Shown here: in pieces, positions 40,594 through 49,228 of the stretch
Position numbering within the stretch: position 1 is the stretch's first letter
Layout: each line of letters starts with the position of its first letter
Assembly: GCF_002803065.1 (NCBI RefSeq)
Contig: NZ_NNBL01000004.1
Coordinates: forward strand, 191,831-255,830
DNA: 64,000 nt
Source of the DNA: Streptomyces sp. CB01635
GTDB lineage: Bacteria; Actinomycetota; Actinomycetes; Streptomycetales; Streptomycetaceae
Reading direction: 5' to 3'
The notes under the pieces: generated by a model
The model's database searches: none
What the model was told of the DNA's origin: nothing
Seen by the model: the letters and a program-made list of their open reading frames with translations, nothing else
Translations under genes and position numbers: made by a program

Positions 40594-41481
40594 TCAGCCC
40601 TCGGCGGCCGCCTCCTGAGCCTCGGCGACGCGCAGTCCGTCCTCGCTGAGCCCCTTGCGCCAGTAGCCGACGAACGTCACCGACCGCTTGTCGTAGGCGC
40701 GTTCGCGCACGAGGTGGCGGCGCAGCTCCTTCATCGTTCCGGACTCGCCCGCGAGCCAGGCGTACGGACTCGACGCGTCCGGCAGCTCGGCTGCGCGGAT
40801 CGCCTCCAGCGCGGACGGCGCTTTCTCGTCACCCACGAGCCAGGTGAGGGTGACGTCGCCCGCGGTCTCGACGGCCGGGATGTCCTCGCGGTGCGGGACC
40901 TCGAGCCAGACGTGCGCGCGCAACCCCGGAGGCAGCCAGGCGAGGATGCCGAGGGCGGCGGGCAGGGCGGTCTCGTCGCCCCACATCAGGACGTGGTCGG
41001 CGCCCTCCTGGGGGCGGCAGCGTACGGCCGTGTTGTCGGCGACAGCCGGGCCGAGGACCGTCACGCGGTCACCGGGCTTCGCCGCCTCGGCCCAGACGCA
41101 GGCGGGACCCGCGCCGCCGGGGCCGTCGTGGTGGAGCACGAAGTCGATGTCGATCTCGCCGGGTTCACCGGGCGCGCGGCGCTGCCCGCTGACCGTGTAG
41201 GAACGCATCACGGCGCGCACGTCGTCCGGGAGCGCCCGGTACGCGGCGTGCCAGGCGCGGCCGTCGTCACCCGGCTCGGCGGCCGGCAGGACCGGGGCCT
41301 CCTGGCCCGGCTGCGGCAGGAACAGCGACAGGCTCTGGTCGCGGCCTCCGGCGTGGAAGTCCACGAGGTCGGGCCCCGTGAACGTGACGCGCTGCAGCGA
41401 CGGACCGAGCCGCCGCGTCCGCGCTACCTGGAGGTCGAAGAATCGGAAGGGTGCGATCGCGGGGGACTCGGTCGTCGTCAT
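40594..41481 (-). CDS. desF: Siderophore-interacting (ferric-siderophore reductase) protein
   Basis: A 295-aa FAD-binding SIP-family protein of the ViuB/YqjH type, which reduces ferric siderophore in the cytoplasm to free the iron. The FAD domain shows RVTFTGPDL, VMRSYTVSGQR (the RxYT motif stacking FAD) and IDIDFVLHHDGPGGAG. The NAD(P)H part has VLMWGDETALPAALGIL and YAWLAGESGTMKELRRHL. ATG 41481 follows the desE stop by 5 nt, so the two form one operon behind the second iron box. The name desF follows recent usage for this position. Confidence 0.9.
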   Translation of the reverse strand: MTTTESPAIAPFRFFDLQVARTRRLGPSLQRVTFTGPDLVDFHAGGRDQSLSLFLPQPGQEAPVLPAAEPGDDGRAWHAAYRALPDDVRAVMRSYTVSGQRRAPGEPGEIDIDFVLHHDGPGGAGPACVWAEAAKPGDRVTVLGPAVADNTAVRCRPQEGADHVLMWGDETALPAALGILAWLPPGLRAHVWLEVPHREDIPAVETAGDVTLTWLVGDEKAPSALEAIRAAELPDASSPYAWLAGESGTMKELRRHLVRERAYDKRSVTFVGYWRKGLSEDGLRVAEAQEAAAEG

Positions 41482-41486
41482 CGGTG

Positions 41487-42530
41487 TCAGCCGACCTTCT
41501 TCGCCTTCTCGATGGCCACGGCGAGGTCCTCGAGGATCGGGGCGCACTTGGCGTACGAGTAGATGGGCTCGGTGACGCGCGGGATGACCTGGCCGGCCCT
41601 GACGGCGGGCAGCTTCTTCCAGGTGGCCTTGTCGAGGTCGGCGGGCTGGATGGCCGACGTCCGGTTGTCCATCATGATGATGTCCGCCGGGTGGGCGTCG
41701 ATGTTCTCCCAGCTGAGGTTCTCGAACCAGCCGCCGCTGGCCTTCTTCGCCTTCTCCGTGGGCTCCACGATGTTCACGCCGAGCGACTTGAAGTACTCCA
41801 GGTCGGCGGAGAGGTTGGAGCCGGAGACGTAGAAGATGTCCTGGCTCGCGGAGCCGACGAGCACCCGGATCTCGGGGCGGGCTTTGGCGGCCTTGCGCAG
41901 GCGGGCGGCCGCGTCCTCGAAACGCTTCTTCGCCTTGACGGTCTTCTCGGCCTTCACGTCCGCGCCGAGCGACCCGGCGAGCTCGAGCAGGCGCGCCAGC
42001 GGCTGGGTCATCTGCCGGTCGTAGACGGAGATGCCGACACTCGGGGCGAGCTTCAGGATCTTGTCCGCGGACTCCTCGGGGACGTACCAGAGGGTGCCCT
42101 TCTCGTCGAACATCGTCGAGACGAGCAGGTCGGGGGAGAGCGCCGCGTACTTCTCGATCTTGAACTCGCCCCAGGTGTTGCCGATGACCGTCAGCTTGCT
42201 GACGTCCATGTCGCCGGCCTGCACGTCGGCCTTGCCGCCCTTGGTCGTCGTCGGGCCGAAGACGCCCTTGACCTCGATGCCGTAGTCGAACAGGGCGGCG
42301 GCGACACCGGTGAACGCGACGATGTTCGCCGGGATCTTGTCGCTCTTCGCCGTCGTGCCGCGGTCGTCCTTGAAGGACCAGGGGCCGGATTTGGCGCTGC
42401 CCGACTTGGCGCCCGAGCCGCTGTCCTTGGAATCGCTGCCGCAGGCGGCGAGCGCGGCTCCGAGGCCGAGGGCGCCGCCCGCGGCGAGGATGCCGCGACG
42501 GGAAGGGGAGGTGAGACGGGCATGGGGCAT
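41487..42530 (-). CDS. desE: Ferrioxamine-binding lipoprotein
   Basis: A 347-aa solute-binding protein for ferric siderophores. The signal combines a twin-arginine start (SPSRRGILAAGG) with lipobox LAAC, so it is probably a Tat-exported lipoprotein. A Ser/Gly/Lys tether follows. The mature part is a class III (FecB/FhuD-type) fold: NIVAFTGVAAALFDYG, SPDLLVSTMF, WENIDAHPADIIMMDNR. DesE of S. coelicolor binds ferrioxamines with broad hydroxamate tolerance (family knowledge). Partner permease and ATPase genes are not in this window. Confidence 0.94.
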   Translation of the reverse strand: MPHARLTSPSRRGILAAGGALGLGAALAACGSDSKDSGSGAKSGSAKSGPWSFKDDRGTTAKSDKIPANIVAFTGVAAALFDYGIEVKGVFGPTTTKGGKADVQAGDMDVSKLTVIGNTWGEFKIEKYAALSPDLLVSTMFDEKGTLWYVPEESADKILKLAPSVGISVYDRQMTQPLARLLELAGSLGADVKAEKTVKAKKRFEDAAARLRKAAKARPEIRVLVGSASQDIFYVSGSNLSADLEYFKSLGVNIVEPTEKAKKASGGWFENLSWENIDAHPADIIMMDNRTSAIQPADLDKATWKKLPAVRAGQVIPRVTEPIYSYAKCAPILEDLAVAIEKAKKVG

Positions 42531-42580
42531 GACAGTGGCTGCTTTCGTGACGAACGGAGGGCCGCTGGCCGGATTCTGGC

Positions 42581-42599
42581 TTAGGTTAACCTAACCTAA
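42581..42599. promoter_or_regulatory. Iron box of desEF
   Basis: TTAGGTTAACCTAACCTAA, 19 bp, matches the iron-box consensus with one departure from symmetry relative to the desA copy. It lies 50 bp upstream of the desE start. Confidence 0.95.
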
Positions 42600-42634
42600 G
42601 CCGTTGTCCAGAGGGCCCCCTCGTAGTCGCCGAT

Positions 42635-43795
42635 TCAGCCCGTCAGGCCCAGCTCCCGCGCGATCAGCATCCGCTGTACCTCGCTCGTGCCCTCGCCGAT
42701 CTCGAGGATCTTCGAGTCGCGCCACATGCGGGCCACCGGGTACTCGTTCATGAAGCCGTAGCCCCCGTGGACCTGGGTCGCCTCGCGCGCGTTGTCCACG
42801 GCGATCGTCGACGAGTAGAGCTTGGCGAGCGCCGCCTCCTTCTTGAACGGCTCCCCGCTCACCAGTCGCGACGCCGCGTCACGCCACGCGAGGCGGGACG
42901 TGTGCGCCTTCATCTCCATGTCGGCGATCTTGAACTGGATCGCCTGGTACGAGCCGATGTTGCGGCCGAACGCGTGCCGCTCCTTGGCGTACTTCACCGA
43001 CTCGTCCACACAGCCCTGCGCCAGACCCGTCGCCAGCGCGGCGATCGCGATGCGGCCCTCGTCCAGGATCCGCAGGAACTGGGCGAATCCGCGGCCCTGT
43101 TCGCCGAGCAGGTTCGCCGCCGGGACCCGTACGTCGTCGAAGTGCAGCTCACGCGTGTCCGACGCGTTCCAGCCGACCTTCGAGTACGGCGCCGCGACCG
43201 TGAAGCCCGGCGTGCCGGACGGCACGATGATCGAGGAGATCTGCGGCTTGCCCTCGGGGGAGTGGCCGGTGACCGCCGTGACGGTGACCAGACCGGTGAT
43301 GTCCGTACCGGAGTTGGTGATGAAGCACTTCGTGCCGTTGATCACCCACTCGCCGGTCGCCTCGTCGACCCTCGCCGTCGTACGGGTCGCGCCCGCGTCC
43401 GAGCCGCCGTCGGGCTCGGTCAGGCCGAACGCGCCGAGGATCTCGCCGGAGCACAGCCGCGGCAGCCACTCGGCCTTCTGGTCCTCGGTCCCGAACAAAT
43501 GGAGGGGCATCGCACCGAGCGAGACGCCCGCCTCCAGCGTGATCGCCACGGACGAGTCGACGCGCGCCAGTTCCTCAAGGGCGATCCCGAGGGCCAGATA
43601 GTCGCCTCCCATCCCGCCGTACTCCTCCGGGAAGGGCAGCCCGAACAGGCCCATGCGGCCCATCTCCCGCACGATCTCGTACGGGAACTCGTGCCGCTCG
43701 TAGAAGTCGCCGATCTTCGGGGCGACGACGTCGTGCGCGAACTCCTCGACGGTGCGGCGGAGTTCTTCGTGCTCGCTGCTCAGGCGGTGGTCCAT
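42635..43795 (-). CDS. acdH: Acyl-CoA dehydrogenase (isovaleryl/branched-chain type)
   Basis: A 386-aa FAD flavoenzyme introducing the 2,3-double bond into acyl-CoA. Motifs: GLFGLPFPEEYGGMGGDY, AFGLTEPDGGSDAGATRT (FAD contact), CFITNSGTDITGLV, RNIGSYQAIQFKIADM and QVHGGYGFMNEYPVARMWRD with Glu before Tyr-Pro as likely base. Start ATG 43795; a GTG at 43804 overlapping the hmgL stop is an alternative. Operon order (carboxylase, HMG-CoA lyase, this gene) supports leucine/branched-chain catabolism, and the name acdH follows that position in Streptomyces. Confidence 0.9.
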   Translation of the reverse strand: MDHRLSSEHEELRRTVEEFAHDVVAPKIGDFYERHEFPYEIVREMGRMGLFGLPFPEEYGGMGGDYLALGIALEELARVDSSVAITLEAGVSLGAMPLHLFGTEDQKAEWLPRLCSGEILGAFGLTEPDGGSDAGATRTTARVDEATGEWVINGTKCFITNSGTDITGLVTVTAVTGHSPEGKPQISSIIVPSGTPGFTVAAPYSKVGWNASDTRELHFDDVRVPAANLLGEQGRGFAQFLRILDEGRIAIAALATGLAQGCVDESVKYAKERHAFGRNIGSYQAIQFKIADMEMKAHTSRLAWRDAASRLVSGEPFKKEAALAKLYSSTIAVDNAREATQVHGGYGFMNEYPVARMWRDSKILEIGEGTSEVQRMLIARELGLTG

Positions 43796-43800
43796 CTTTT

Positions 43801-44823
43801 TCACTGCTCCTGTAGGGGCTGTGCCGTTTTCACGAGGGCGCGGACGGTACGGGACGGACTGGGCCGGCCCAGCTGTTCGGCCATCCACGCGCTGGTGGCG
43901 GTGAGACGGCCGAGGTCGACCCCGGTCTCGATACCGAGGCCCTGAAGCATCCACACGAGGTCTTCGGTGGCGAGATTTCCGGTGGCGCTCTTCGCGTACG
44001 GGCAGCCGCCGAGGCCGCCTGCGGAGGCGTCCACGGTGGTCACTCCGTGCTGGAGCGCCGCGAGGGTGTTGGACAGGGCCTGGCCGTACGTGTCGTGGAA
44101 GTGCACGCCGATCGCGTTCGTCGGCACGCCCTCCTCGTTGAGCTCGGCCAGGAGCGTCTGGACGTGGCCCGGCGTCGCGACGCCGATCGTGTCGCCGAGA
44201 CTCAGCTCGTCGCACCCCATGTCCATGAGGGCCTTGGCGACCCGGACGACCTGGTGAACCGGGACGGCGCCCTCCCAGGGGTCCCCGAAGCACATGGAGA
44301 GATAGCCGCGCACATGCGCCCGGCCCTCCTTGGCGCGGGTCACGACCGGCTCGAACATGGCGAGCGCCTCGTCCACCGTCCGGTTCAGATTGGCCTTGGC
44401 GAACGACTCCGTGGCGCTGGCGAACACGGCGACGCGGCGAGCCCCGAGCGCGAGGGCCCGGTCCAGACCCCGCTCGTTCGGCACCAGGACGGGCAGGTGC
44501 GGGCGGGCCGCGCCCTCGAAGTTCCGGAGCATCGGGAACAGAGCTTCCGCGTCCGCCAGCTGGGGAACCCACTTGGGGTGCACGAAGCTGGTGGCCTCGA
44601 TGGTGGTCAGGCCCGCGGCCGCGAGGCGGTGCACGAACTCCGCCTTCACCTCCGTGGGAACGGTCGCCTTCTCGTTCTGCAGTCCGTCCCGCGCGCCGAC
44701 CTCGTGGATCCGCACATGCGCGGGCAGATCCTGGGAGGCCACGACCATGGGCAGGGCGGTGGGCGCGGTGGGCGCGGGGGAGGTGGGGGATGAGGGGGAT
44801 GCGGGGGATGCGGGGGTGCTCAT
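43801..44823 (-). CDS. hmgL: Hydroxymethylglutaryl-CoA lyase
   Basis: A 340-aa TIM-barrel lyase cleaving 3-hydroxy-3-methylglutaryl-CoA to acetyl-CoA and acetoacetate, the last step of leucine breakdown. A Pro/Ser/Ala-rich leader (~25 residues) precedes HVRIHEVGARDGLQNEK, the active-site entry with Arg and Asp. GVHFHDTYGQALSN has the metal-binding His residues. SAGGLGGCPYAKSATGN carries the catalytic Cys loop. Its ATG overlaps the stop of the carboxylase alpha subunit as ATGA. Confidence 0.94.
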   Translation of the reverse strand: MSTPASPASPSSPTSPAPTAPTALPMVVASQDLPAHVRIHEVGARDGLQNEKATVPTEVKAEFVHRLAAAGLTTIEATSFVHPKWVPQLADAEALFPMLRNFEGAARPHLPVLVPNERGLDRALALGARRVAVFASATESFAKANLNRTVDEALAMFEPVVTRAKEGRAHVRGYLSMCFGDPWEGAVPVHQVVRVAKALMDMGCDELSLGDTIGVATPGHVQTLLAELNEEGVPTNAIGVHFHDTYGQALSNTLAALQHGVTTVDASAGGLGGCPYAKSATGNLATEDLVWMLQGLGIETGVDLGRLTATSAWMAEQLGRPSPSRTVRALVKTAQPLQEQ

Positions 44824-46763
44824 GCCGTCGTCTCCTCGTGCGGTGTGACGACCGCGAGGATCTGGTCCATCGCGACGGTCGTGCCCGGTGTGACGTCCAG
44901 TTCGGCCACGGTGCCGGCGTGCGGGGCGGAGATGACGTGCTCCATCTTCATCGCCTCGACCACCAACAGGCTCTGTCCGGCGACCACTTCGTCCCCCACG
45001 GCCACCTTGACGACGGTGACCGTGCCGGGCATCGGGGCGGTGAGGGAGTCGGCGCCGGAGTGCGCGGCGCCGGTCAGCGAGGCCGCCACCGGGTCGAAGT
45101 CCTGCACGTGCCAGGCGTCGCCGTCCCGGCCCAGCCAGTCGCCGGCGCGGTGGAAGGTGTGGGTGAGGCCGTCGAGGTGGACGGTGACGCTGTCGGCGCC
45201 GACCGTGCCCGTGCCCTGCGCCCGGTGAGTGACGGGCTCAAGTCCCGCGACTCGCAGGTGGAGGTCCAGGGGTGCCGGTTCGCCTCCCAGGCGCCATCCG
45301 CTGGGGACGGAGAAGGGGTCCGTCCAGCCGTCTCCCGAAGGGGCGAGGCGTGCCGCGCGTAGCGCGGCCGCCGCCTCGTACACCTCCACCGGCACCTCCC
45401 CGGAGACCAGGCCGTCGGCCTCCCGCTCCACGAGCCCCGTGTCCAGCTCGCCCGCCACCACCGCCGGGTGCGCGAGCAGCCGCCGCAGGAACCCGGCGTT
45501 CGTCGGCACGCCCAGCGTGACCGTCTCCGCGAGGGCGGCGCGCAGCTTGCGCAGGGCGGTCGCCCGGTCCGGGCCGTACGCGATGACCTTCGACAGCATC
45601 GGGTCGTACAGGCTCCCGACCTCCGTGCCCTCGCTGAGCCCCGAGTCGGTGCGCACCCCGTCGCCCTGCGGCTCGCGCAGCGAGACGACCGTGCCGCCCG
45701 ACGGCAGGAAGCCGCGCGAAGGGTCCTCGGCGCAGATCCGGGCCTCGACCGCGTGCCCGGTCAGCTCGATGTCGCCCTGCGCGTACGGCAGTTGCTCACC
45801 TGCCGCGACCCGCAGCTGCCACTCCACCAGGTCGACGCCCGTGATCAGCTCCGTGACCGGGTGCTCCACCTGGAGGCGGGTGTTCATCTCCATGAAGTAG
45901 TACGAGGACGGGTCGTTGCCCGGCACGATGAACTCCACCGTGCCCGCGCCGCGGTACCCGCACGAGCGGGCCGCCTGCACCGCTGCCTCGCCCATCGCCG
46001 CGCGTGTCGCCTCGTCGAGCAGGACGCTCGGCGCCTCCTCGATGATCTTCTGGTGGCGGCGCTGGAGGGAGCACTCGCGCTCGCCCAGGTGGATCACGTG
46101 CCCGTGGCCGTCGGCCAGGACCTGGATCTCGATGTGCCGGGGGCGGTCGACCCAGCGCTCCACGAGGAGCGTGTCGTCGCCGAAGGAGGCGCGGGCCTCA
46201 CGGCGGGCGGCCGCGATCTCGTCGCCGAGCAGCGCCTCGTCACGGACCAGGCGCATGCCCTTGCCGCCGCCGCCCGCGGACGGCTTGAGCAGTACGGGCA
46301 TGCCGATCTCCCGTGCCGCGTCGGCCAGTTGGGCGTCGGTCAGGCCGCTGCCGGACGAGCCGGGCACGACCGGGACCCCGGCCGCCTGCACGGTCTCCTT
46401 GGCGCGGATCTTGTCGCCCATGAGGGAGATCGCGTCGGCGGAGGGGCCGATGAAGACGAGGCCCGCGTCGGCGCAGGCCCGTGCGAAGGCGGCGTTCTCC
46501 GCCAGGAATCCGTAGCCCGGGTGGACGGCCTGCGCGCCCGTGCGCGCCGCCGCTTCGAGGAGCCGGTCCACGCGGAGATAGCTCTCGCCCGCGGGCGGCG
46601 GCCCGATGCGGACCGCCGTGTCGGCCTCGCGCACATGGCGGGCGTCGGCGTCCGCGTCGCTGTACACGGCCACCGAGCGGATGCCGAGCACCCGCAGCGT
46701 ACGGATGACGCGGACGGCGATCTCGCCGCGGTTGGCCACAAGAACGGTGTCGAACATGCTCAT
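44820..46763 (-). CDS. Acyl-CoA carboxylase alpha subunit (biotin carboxylase plus BCCP)
   Basis: A 647-aa biotin-dependent subunit. Biotin carboxylase domain (1-450): ANRGEIAVRVIRT, LKPSAGGGGKGMR (ATP loop), HIEIQVLADGHGHVIHLGERECS, EMNTRLQVEHPVTE. The biotinyl domain is at the C-terminus with Lys in VEAMKMEHVIS and SLTAPMPGTVTVVKV upstream. With the beta subunit encoded 13 nt upstream it would carboxylate 3-methylcrotonyl-CoA, judging from the HMG-CoA lyase and dehydrogenase downstream. Start ATG 46763 with GGAGGG. Also reported in this position as AccA1/MccA-type. Confidence 0.92.
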   Translation of the reverse strand: MSMFDTVLVANRGEIAVRVIRTLRVLGIRSVAVYSDADADARHVREADTAVRIGPPPAGESYLRVDRLLEAAARTGAQAVHPGYGFLAENAAFARACADAGLVFIGPSADAISLMGDKIRAKETVQAAGVPVVPGSSGSGLTDAQLADAAREIGMPVLLKPSAGGGGKGMRLVRDEALLGDEIAAARREARASFGDDTLLVERWVDRPRHIEIQVLADGHGHVIHLGERECSLQRRHQKIIEEAPSVLLDEATRAAMGEAAVQAARSCGYRGAGTVEFIVPGNDPSSYYFMEMNTRLQVEHPVTELITGVDLVEWQLRVAAGEQLPYAQGDIELTGHAVEARICAEDPSRGFLPSGGTVVSLREPQGDGVRTDSGLSEGTEVGSLYDPMLSKVIAYGPDRATALRKLRAALAETVTLGVPTNAGFLRRLLAHPAVVAGELDTGLVEREADGLVSGEVPVEVYEAAAALRAARLAPSGDGWTDPFSVPSGWRLGGEPAPLDLHLRVAGLEPVTHRAQGTGTVGADSVTVHLDGLTHTFHRAGDWLGRDGDAWHVQDFDPVAASLTGAAHSGADSLTAPMPGTVTVVKVAVGDEVVAGQSLLVVEAMKMEHVISAPHAGTVAELDVTPGTTVAMDQILAVVTPHEETTA

Positions 46764-46776
46764 GGGGTCCCTCCCC

Positions 46777-48399
46777 TCACATCCGGAAGACGCCGAAGCC
46801 GCCGGACTTCTCCGGCAGCGGCGCGTGGGCACAGGCGGTCAGGGCGAGGCCGAGGACCTGCCGGGTCTCCAGCGGGTCGATCACGCCGTCGTCCCAGAGC
46901 CGGGCCGTCGCGTAGTAGGCGTTCCCCTGCTCCTCGTACTGCGCGCGGATCGGTGCCTTGAAGGCGTCCTCGTCCTCGGCGGGCCACTGCTCGCCGCGCG
47001 CCTCCAGCTGGTCGCGCTTGACGGTCGCGAGGACCGAGGCGGCCTGCTCGCCGCCCATGACGGAGATCTTGGCGTTGGGCCACATCCACAGGAAGCGCGG
47101 CGAGTAGGCCCGGCCGCACATCGAGTAGTTGCCCGCCCCGTACGACCCGCCGACGACGACGGTCAGCTTCGGCACGCGGGTGCTGGCGACGGCCGTGACC
47201 ATCTTGGCGCCGTGCTTGGCGATCCCGCCCGCCTCGTAGTCCCGCCCCACCATGAAGCCCGAGATGTTCTGCAGGAACACCAGCGGGATGCCGCGCTGGT
47301 CGCACAGCTCGATGAAGTGCGCGCCCTTCTGGGCGGACTCGGAGAACAGGATGCCGTTGTTCGCGACGATCCCGACCGGGTGGCCGTGGATGCGGGCGAA
47401 GCCGGTGACGAGGGTCTGCCCGAACTCCGCCTTGAACTCGGCGAACCGCGAGCCGTCCACCACGCGCGCGATGACCTCCCGCACGTCGTACGGGGTGCGG
47501 GAGTCGACCGGCACCGCGCCGTACAGCCCCGCCGGGTCGACCTTCGGCTCGATCGCCGGGGTGACCGACCACGGCAGCTCGCCGCGCTCCGGGAGCGTCG
47601 AGACGATCGTCCGCACGATCCGCAGCGCGTGCGCGTCGTCCTCCGCGAGATGGTCCGTGACGCCCGAGATCCGGGAGTGCACCTCGCCGCCGCCCAGCTC
47701 CTCGGCCGTGACGACCTCGCCGGTGGCGGCCTTCACCAGGGGCGGGCCGCCCAGGAAGATCGTGCCCTGATTGCGCACGATCACGGCCTCGTCGCTCATC
47801 GCCGGGACGTACGCCCCGCCCGCCGTGCACGAGCCGAGGACCGCGGCGATCTGGGGGATGCCGGCGCCCGACATCCGCGCCTGGTTGTAGAAGATCCGCC
47901 CGAAGTGCTCGCGGTCGGGGAAGACCTCGTCCTGCATCGGCAGGAAGGCGCCGCCCGAGTCGACCAGGTAGACGCACGGCAGCCTGTTCTCCAGGGCCAC
48001 CTCCTGGGCGCGCAGGTGCTTCTTCACCGTCATCGGGTAGTACGTGCCGCCCTTGACCGTCGCGTCATTGGCGACGATCACGCACGCGCGACCGCTGACC
48101 CGCCCGATCCCGGCGATCACCCCGGCGGCCGGGGCCTGGTCCCCGTACATCCCGTCGGCCGCCAGCGGCGCCAGCTCCAGGAACGGGGAGCCCGGGTCGA
48201 GCAGTGTGTCCACGCGGTCGCGCGGCAGCAGCTTGCCGCGCGCGGTGTGCCGGGCGCGGGCCCGCTCGCCGCCGCCGAGCCGGGCCGCGGCCAGCTTGCC
48301 GCGCAGCTCGTCGGCCAGCGCCTCGTGCGCCGCCTCGTTGGCCTTCCAGGCCTCCGACGCGGGATCCGCCGCGCTCGTCAGCTCCGGTGCCTCCTGCAT
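46777..48399 (-). CDS. accD1: Acyl-CoA carboxylase beta subunit (carboxyltransferase)
   Basis: A 540-aa carboxyltransferase. The crotonase-like halves carry LLPRDRVDTLLDPGSPFLEL, YLVDSGGAFLPMQDEVFPD, GSCTAGGAYVPAMSDE (oxyanion hole) and NNGILFSESAQKGAHFIELC, with a second oxyanion loop GGSYGAGNYSMCGRAYSP. It is closest to 3-methylcrotonyl-CoA carboxylase beta subunits in motif style. First gene of a four-gene minus-strand operon, divergent from a TetR regulator across an ~97-bp region with a paired operator. Confidence 0.92.
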   Translation of the reverse strand: MQEAPELTSAADPASEAWKANEAAHEALADELRGKLAAARLGGGERARARHTARGKLLPRDRVDTLLDPGSPFLELAPLAADGMYGDQAPAAGVIAGIGRVSGRACVIVANDATVKGGTYYPMTVKKHLRAQEVALENRLPCVYLVDSGGAFLPMQDEVFPDREHFGRIFYNQARMSGAGIPQIAAVLGSCTAGGAYVPAMSDEAVIVRNQGTIFLGGPPLVKAATGEVVTAEELGGGEVHSRISGVTDHLAEDDAHALRIVRTIVSTLPERGELPWSVTPAIEPKVDPAGLYGAVPVDSRTPYDVREVIARVVDGSRFAEFKAEFGQTLVTGFARIHGHPVGIVANNGILFSESAQKGAHFIELCDQRGIPLVFLQNISGFMVGRDYEAGGIAKHGAKMVTAVASTRVPKLTVVVGGSYGAGNYSMCGRAYSPRFLWMWPNAKISVMGGEQAASVLATVKRDQLEARGEQWPAEDEDAFKAPIRAQYEEQGNAYYATARLWDDGVIDPLETRQVLGLALTACAHAPLPEKSGGFGVFRM

Positions 48400-48429
48400 T
48401 GCGCAGTCCCCTCGATCGGCTCTCGCTCG

Positions 48430-48474
48430 GTTAGTGAGCGTTAACGCGTTTCCCTCAGGTTAACGACCGCTAAC
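48430..48474. promoter_or_regulatory. Paired inverted operator for the TetR regulator
   Basis: Two related 16-mers face each other: GTTAGTGAGCGTTAAC (48430-48445) and the complement of 48459-48474, which reads GTTAGCGGTCGTTAAC. They agree at 13 of 16 positions and are each partly palindromic (GTTA...TAAC). They fill the divergent promoter between accD1 and the TetR gene, 31 and 23 bp from the two starts. Confidence 0.75.
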
Positions 48475-48496
48475 GTCGCTGTCTAGAATTACCTTC

Positions 48497-49084
48497 ATGG
48501 CCACCAGAACCGACGCCCCCACCCGCCGCGAGCAGATCCTCAAGGAGGCCGCGCGGCTCTTCGCCGAGCGCGGGTTCCACGGAGTCGGCGTCGACGAGAT
48601 AGGCGCCGCGGTCGGTATCAGCGGCCCCGGGCTCTACCGTCACTTCGCGGGCAAGGACGCGATGCTCGCCGAGCTGCTCGTCGGCATCAGCGGACGGCTC
48701 CTGACCGGCGGCAAGCGCCGGCTCGCCGAGTCCGACGGCGGCGACCCCGAAGCGCTGCTCGACTCCCTCATCGAGGGCCACATCGACTTCGCCCTCGACG
48801 ACCGCCCCCTGATCACCCTGCACGACCGTGAGCTGGACCGCCTGCGCGACAGCGACCGCAAGCTGGTGCGTCAGCTCCAGCGCCAGTACGTCGAGCTGTG
48901 GGTCGAGGCGGTGCGCGAGGTCTATCCGGGCCTGGTCGAGCAGCCCGCGCGTGCCGCCGTGCACGCCGTCTTCGGCCTGCTCAACTCGACCCCGCACCTC
49001 GGCAGGTCCGGCGGACTGCCCGGCCGCGAGGCGACGGCGGGGCTGCTGCACCGCATGGCGCGCGGGGCATTCGAGGCCGCGTAG
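48497..49084 (+). CDS. TetR-family repressor of the acyl-CoA carboxylase operon
   Basis: A 195-aa regulator. The TetR helix-turn-helix is at residues ~10-58 (RREQILKEAARLFAERGFHGVGVDEIGAAVGISGPGLYRHFAGKDAML). The C-terminal ligand domain is helical with many His/Arg (LHDRELDRLRDSDRKLVRQL) and would be expected to bind an acyl-CoA. Start ATG 48497. Divergent from accD1 and 145 nt ahead of the acyl-CoA dehydrogenase gene; the paired operator between makes autoregulation and control of leucine catabolism likely. Confidence 0.88.
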   Translation: MATRTDAPTRREQILKEAARLFAERGFHGVGVDEIGAAVGISGPGLYRHFAGKDAMLAELLVGISGRLLTGGKRRLAESDGGDPEALLDSLIEGHIDFALDDRPLITLHDRELDRLRDSDRKLVRQLQRQYVELWVEAVREVYPGLVEQPARAAVHAVFGLLNSTPHLGRSGGLPGREATAGLLHRMARGAFEAA

Positions 49085-49173
49085 GCGCCTGTCGTCAAGT
49101 TCCCGTCGTCCGCCCGCGAGGGCGGGCCGGGCGTGACGTGCGTCTCTGGACGCTCCAGAAACTGGCGGGTAAC

Positions 49174-49194
49174 CTAAGCTGAGCAAGCGCTTAG
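49174..49194. promoter_or_regulatory. 21-bp inverted repeat upstream of acyl-CoA dehydrogenase
   Basis: CTAAGC (49174-49179) and GCTTAG (49189-49194) flank a 9-nt spacer, 35 bp before the GTG start. It differs from the paired operator at 48430. It may be the site of a second regulator, or overlap the promoter itself. Confidence 0.5.
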
Positions 49195-49228
49195 TCGTGC
49201 AGTGATGCCGTTTCCGAAGGAGCAGGTC

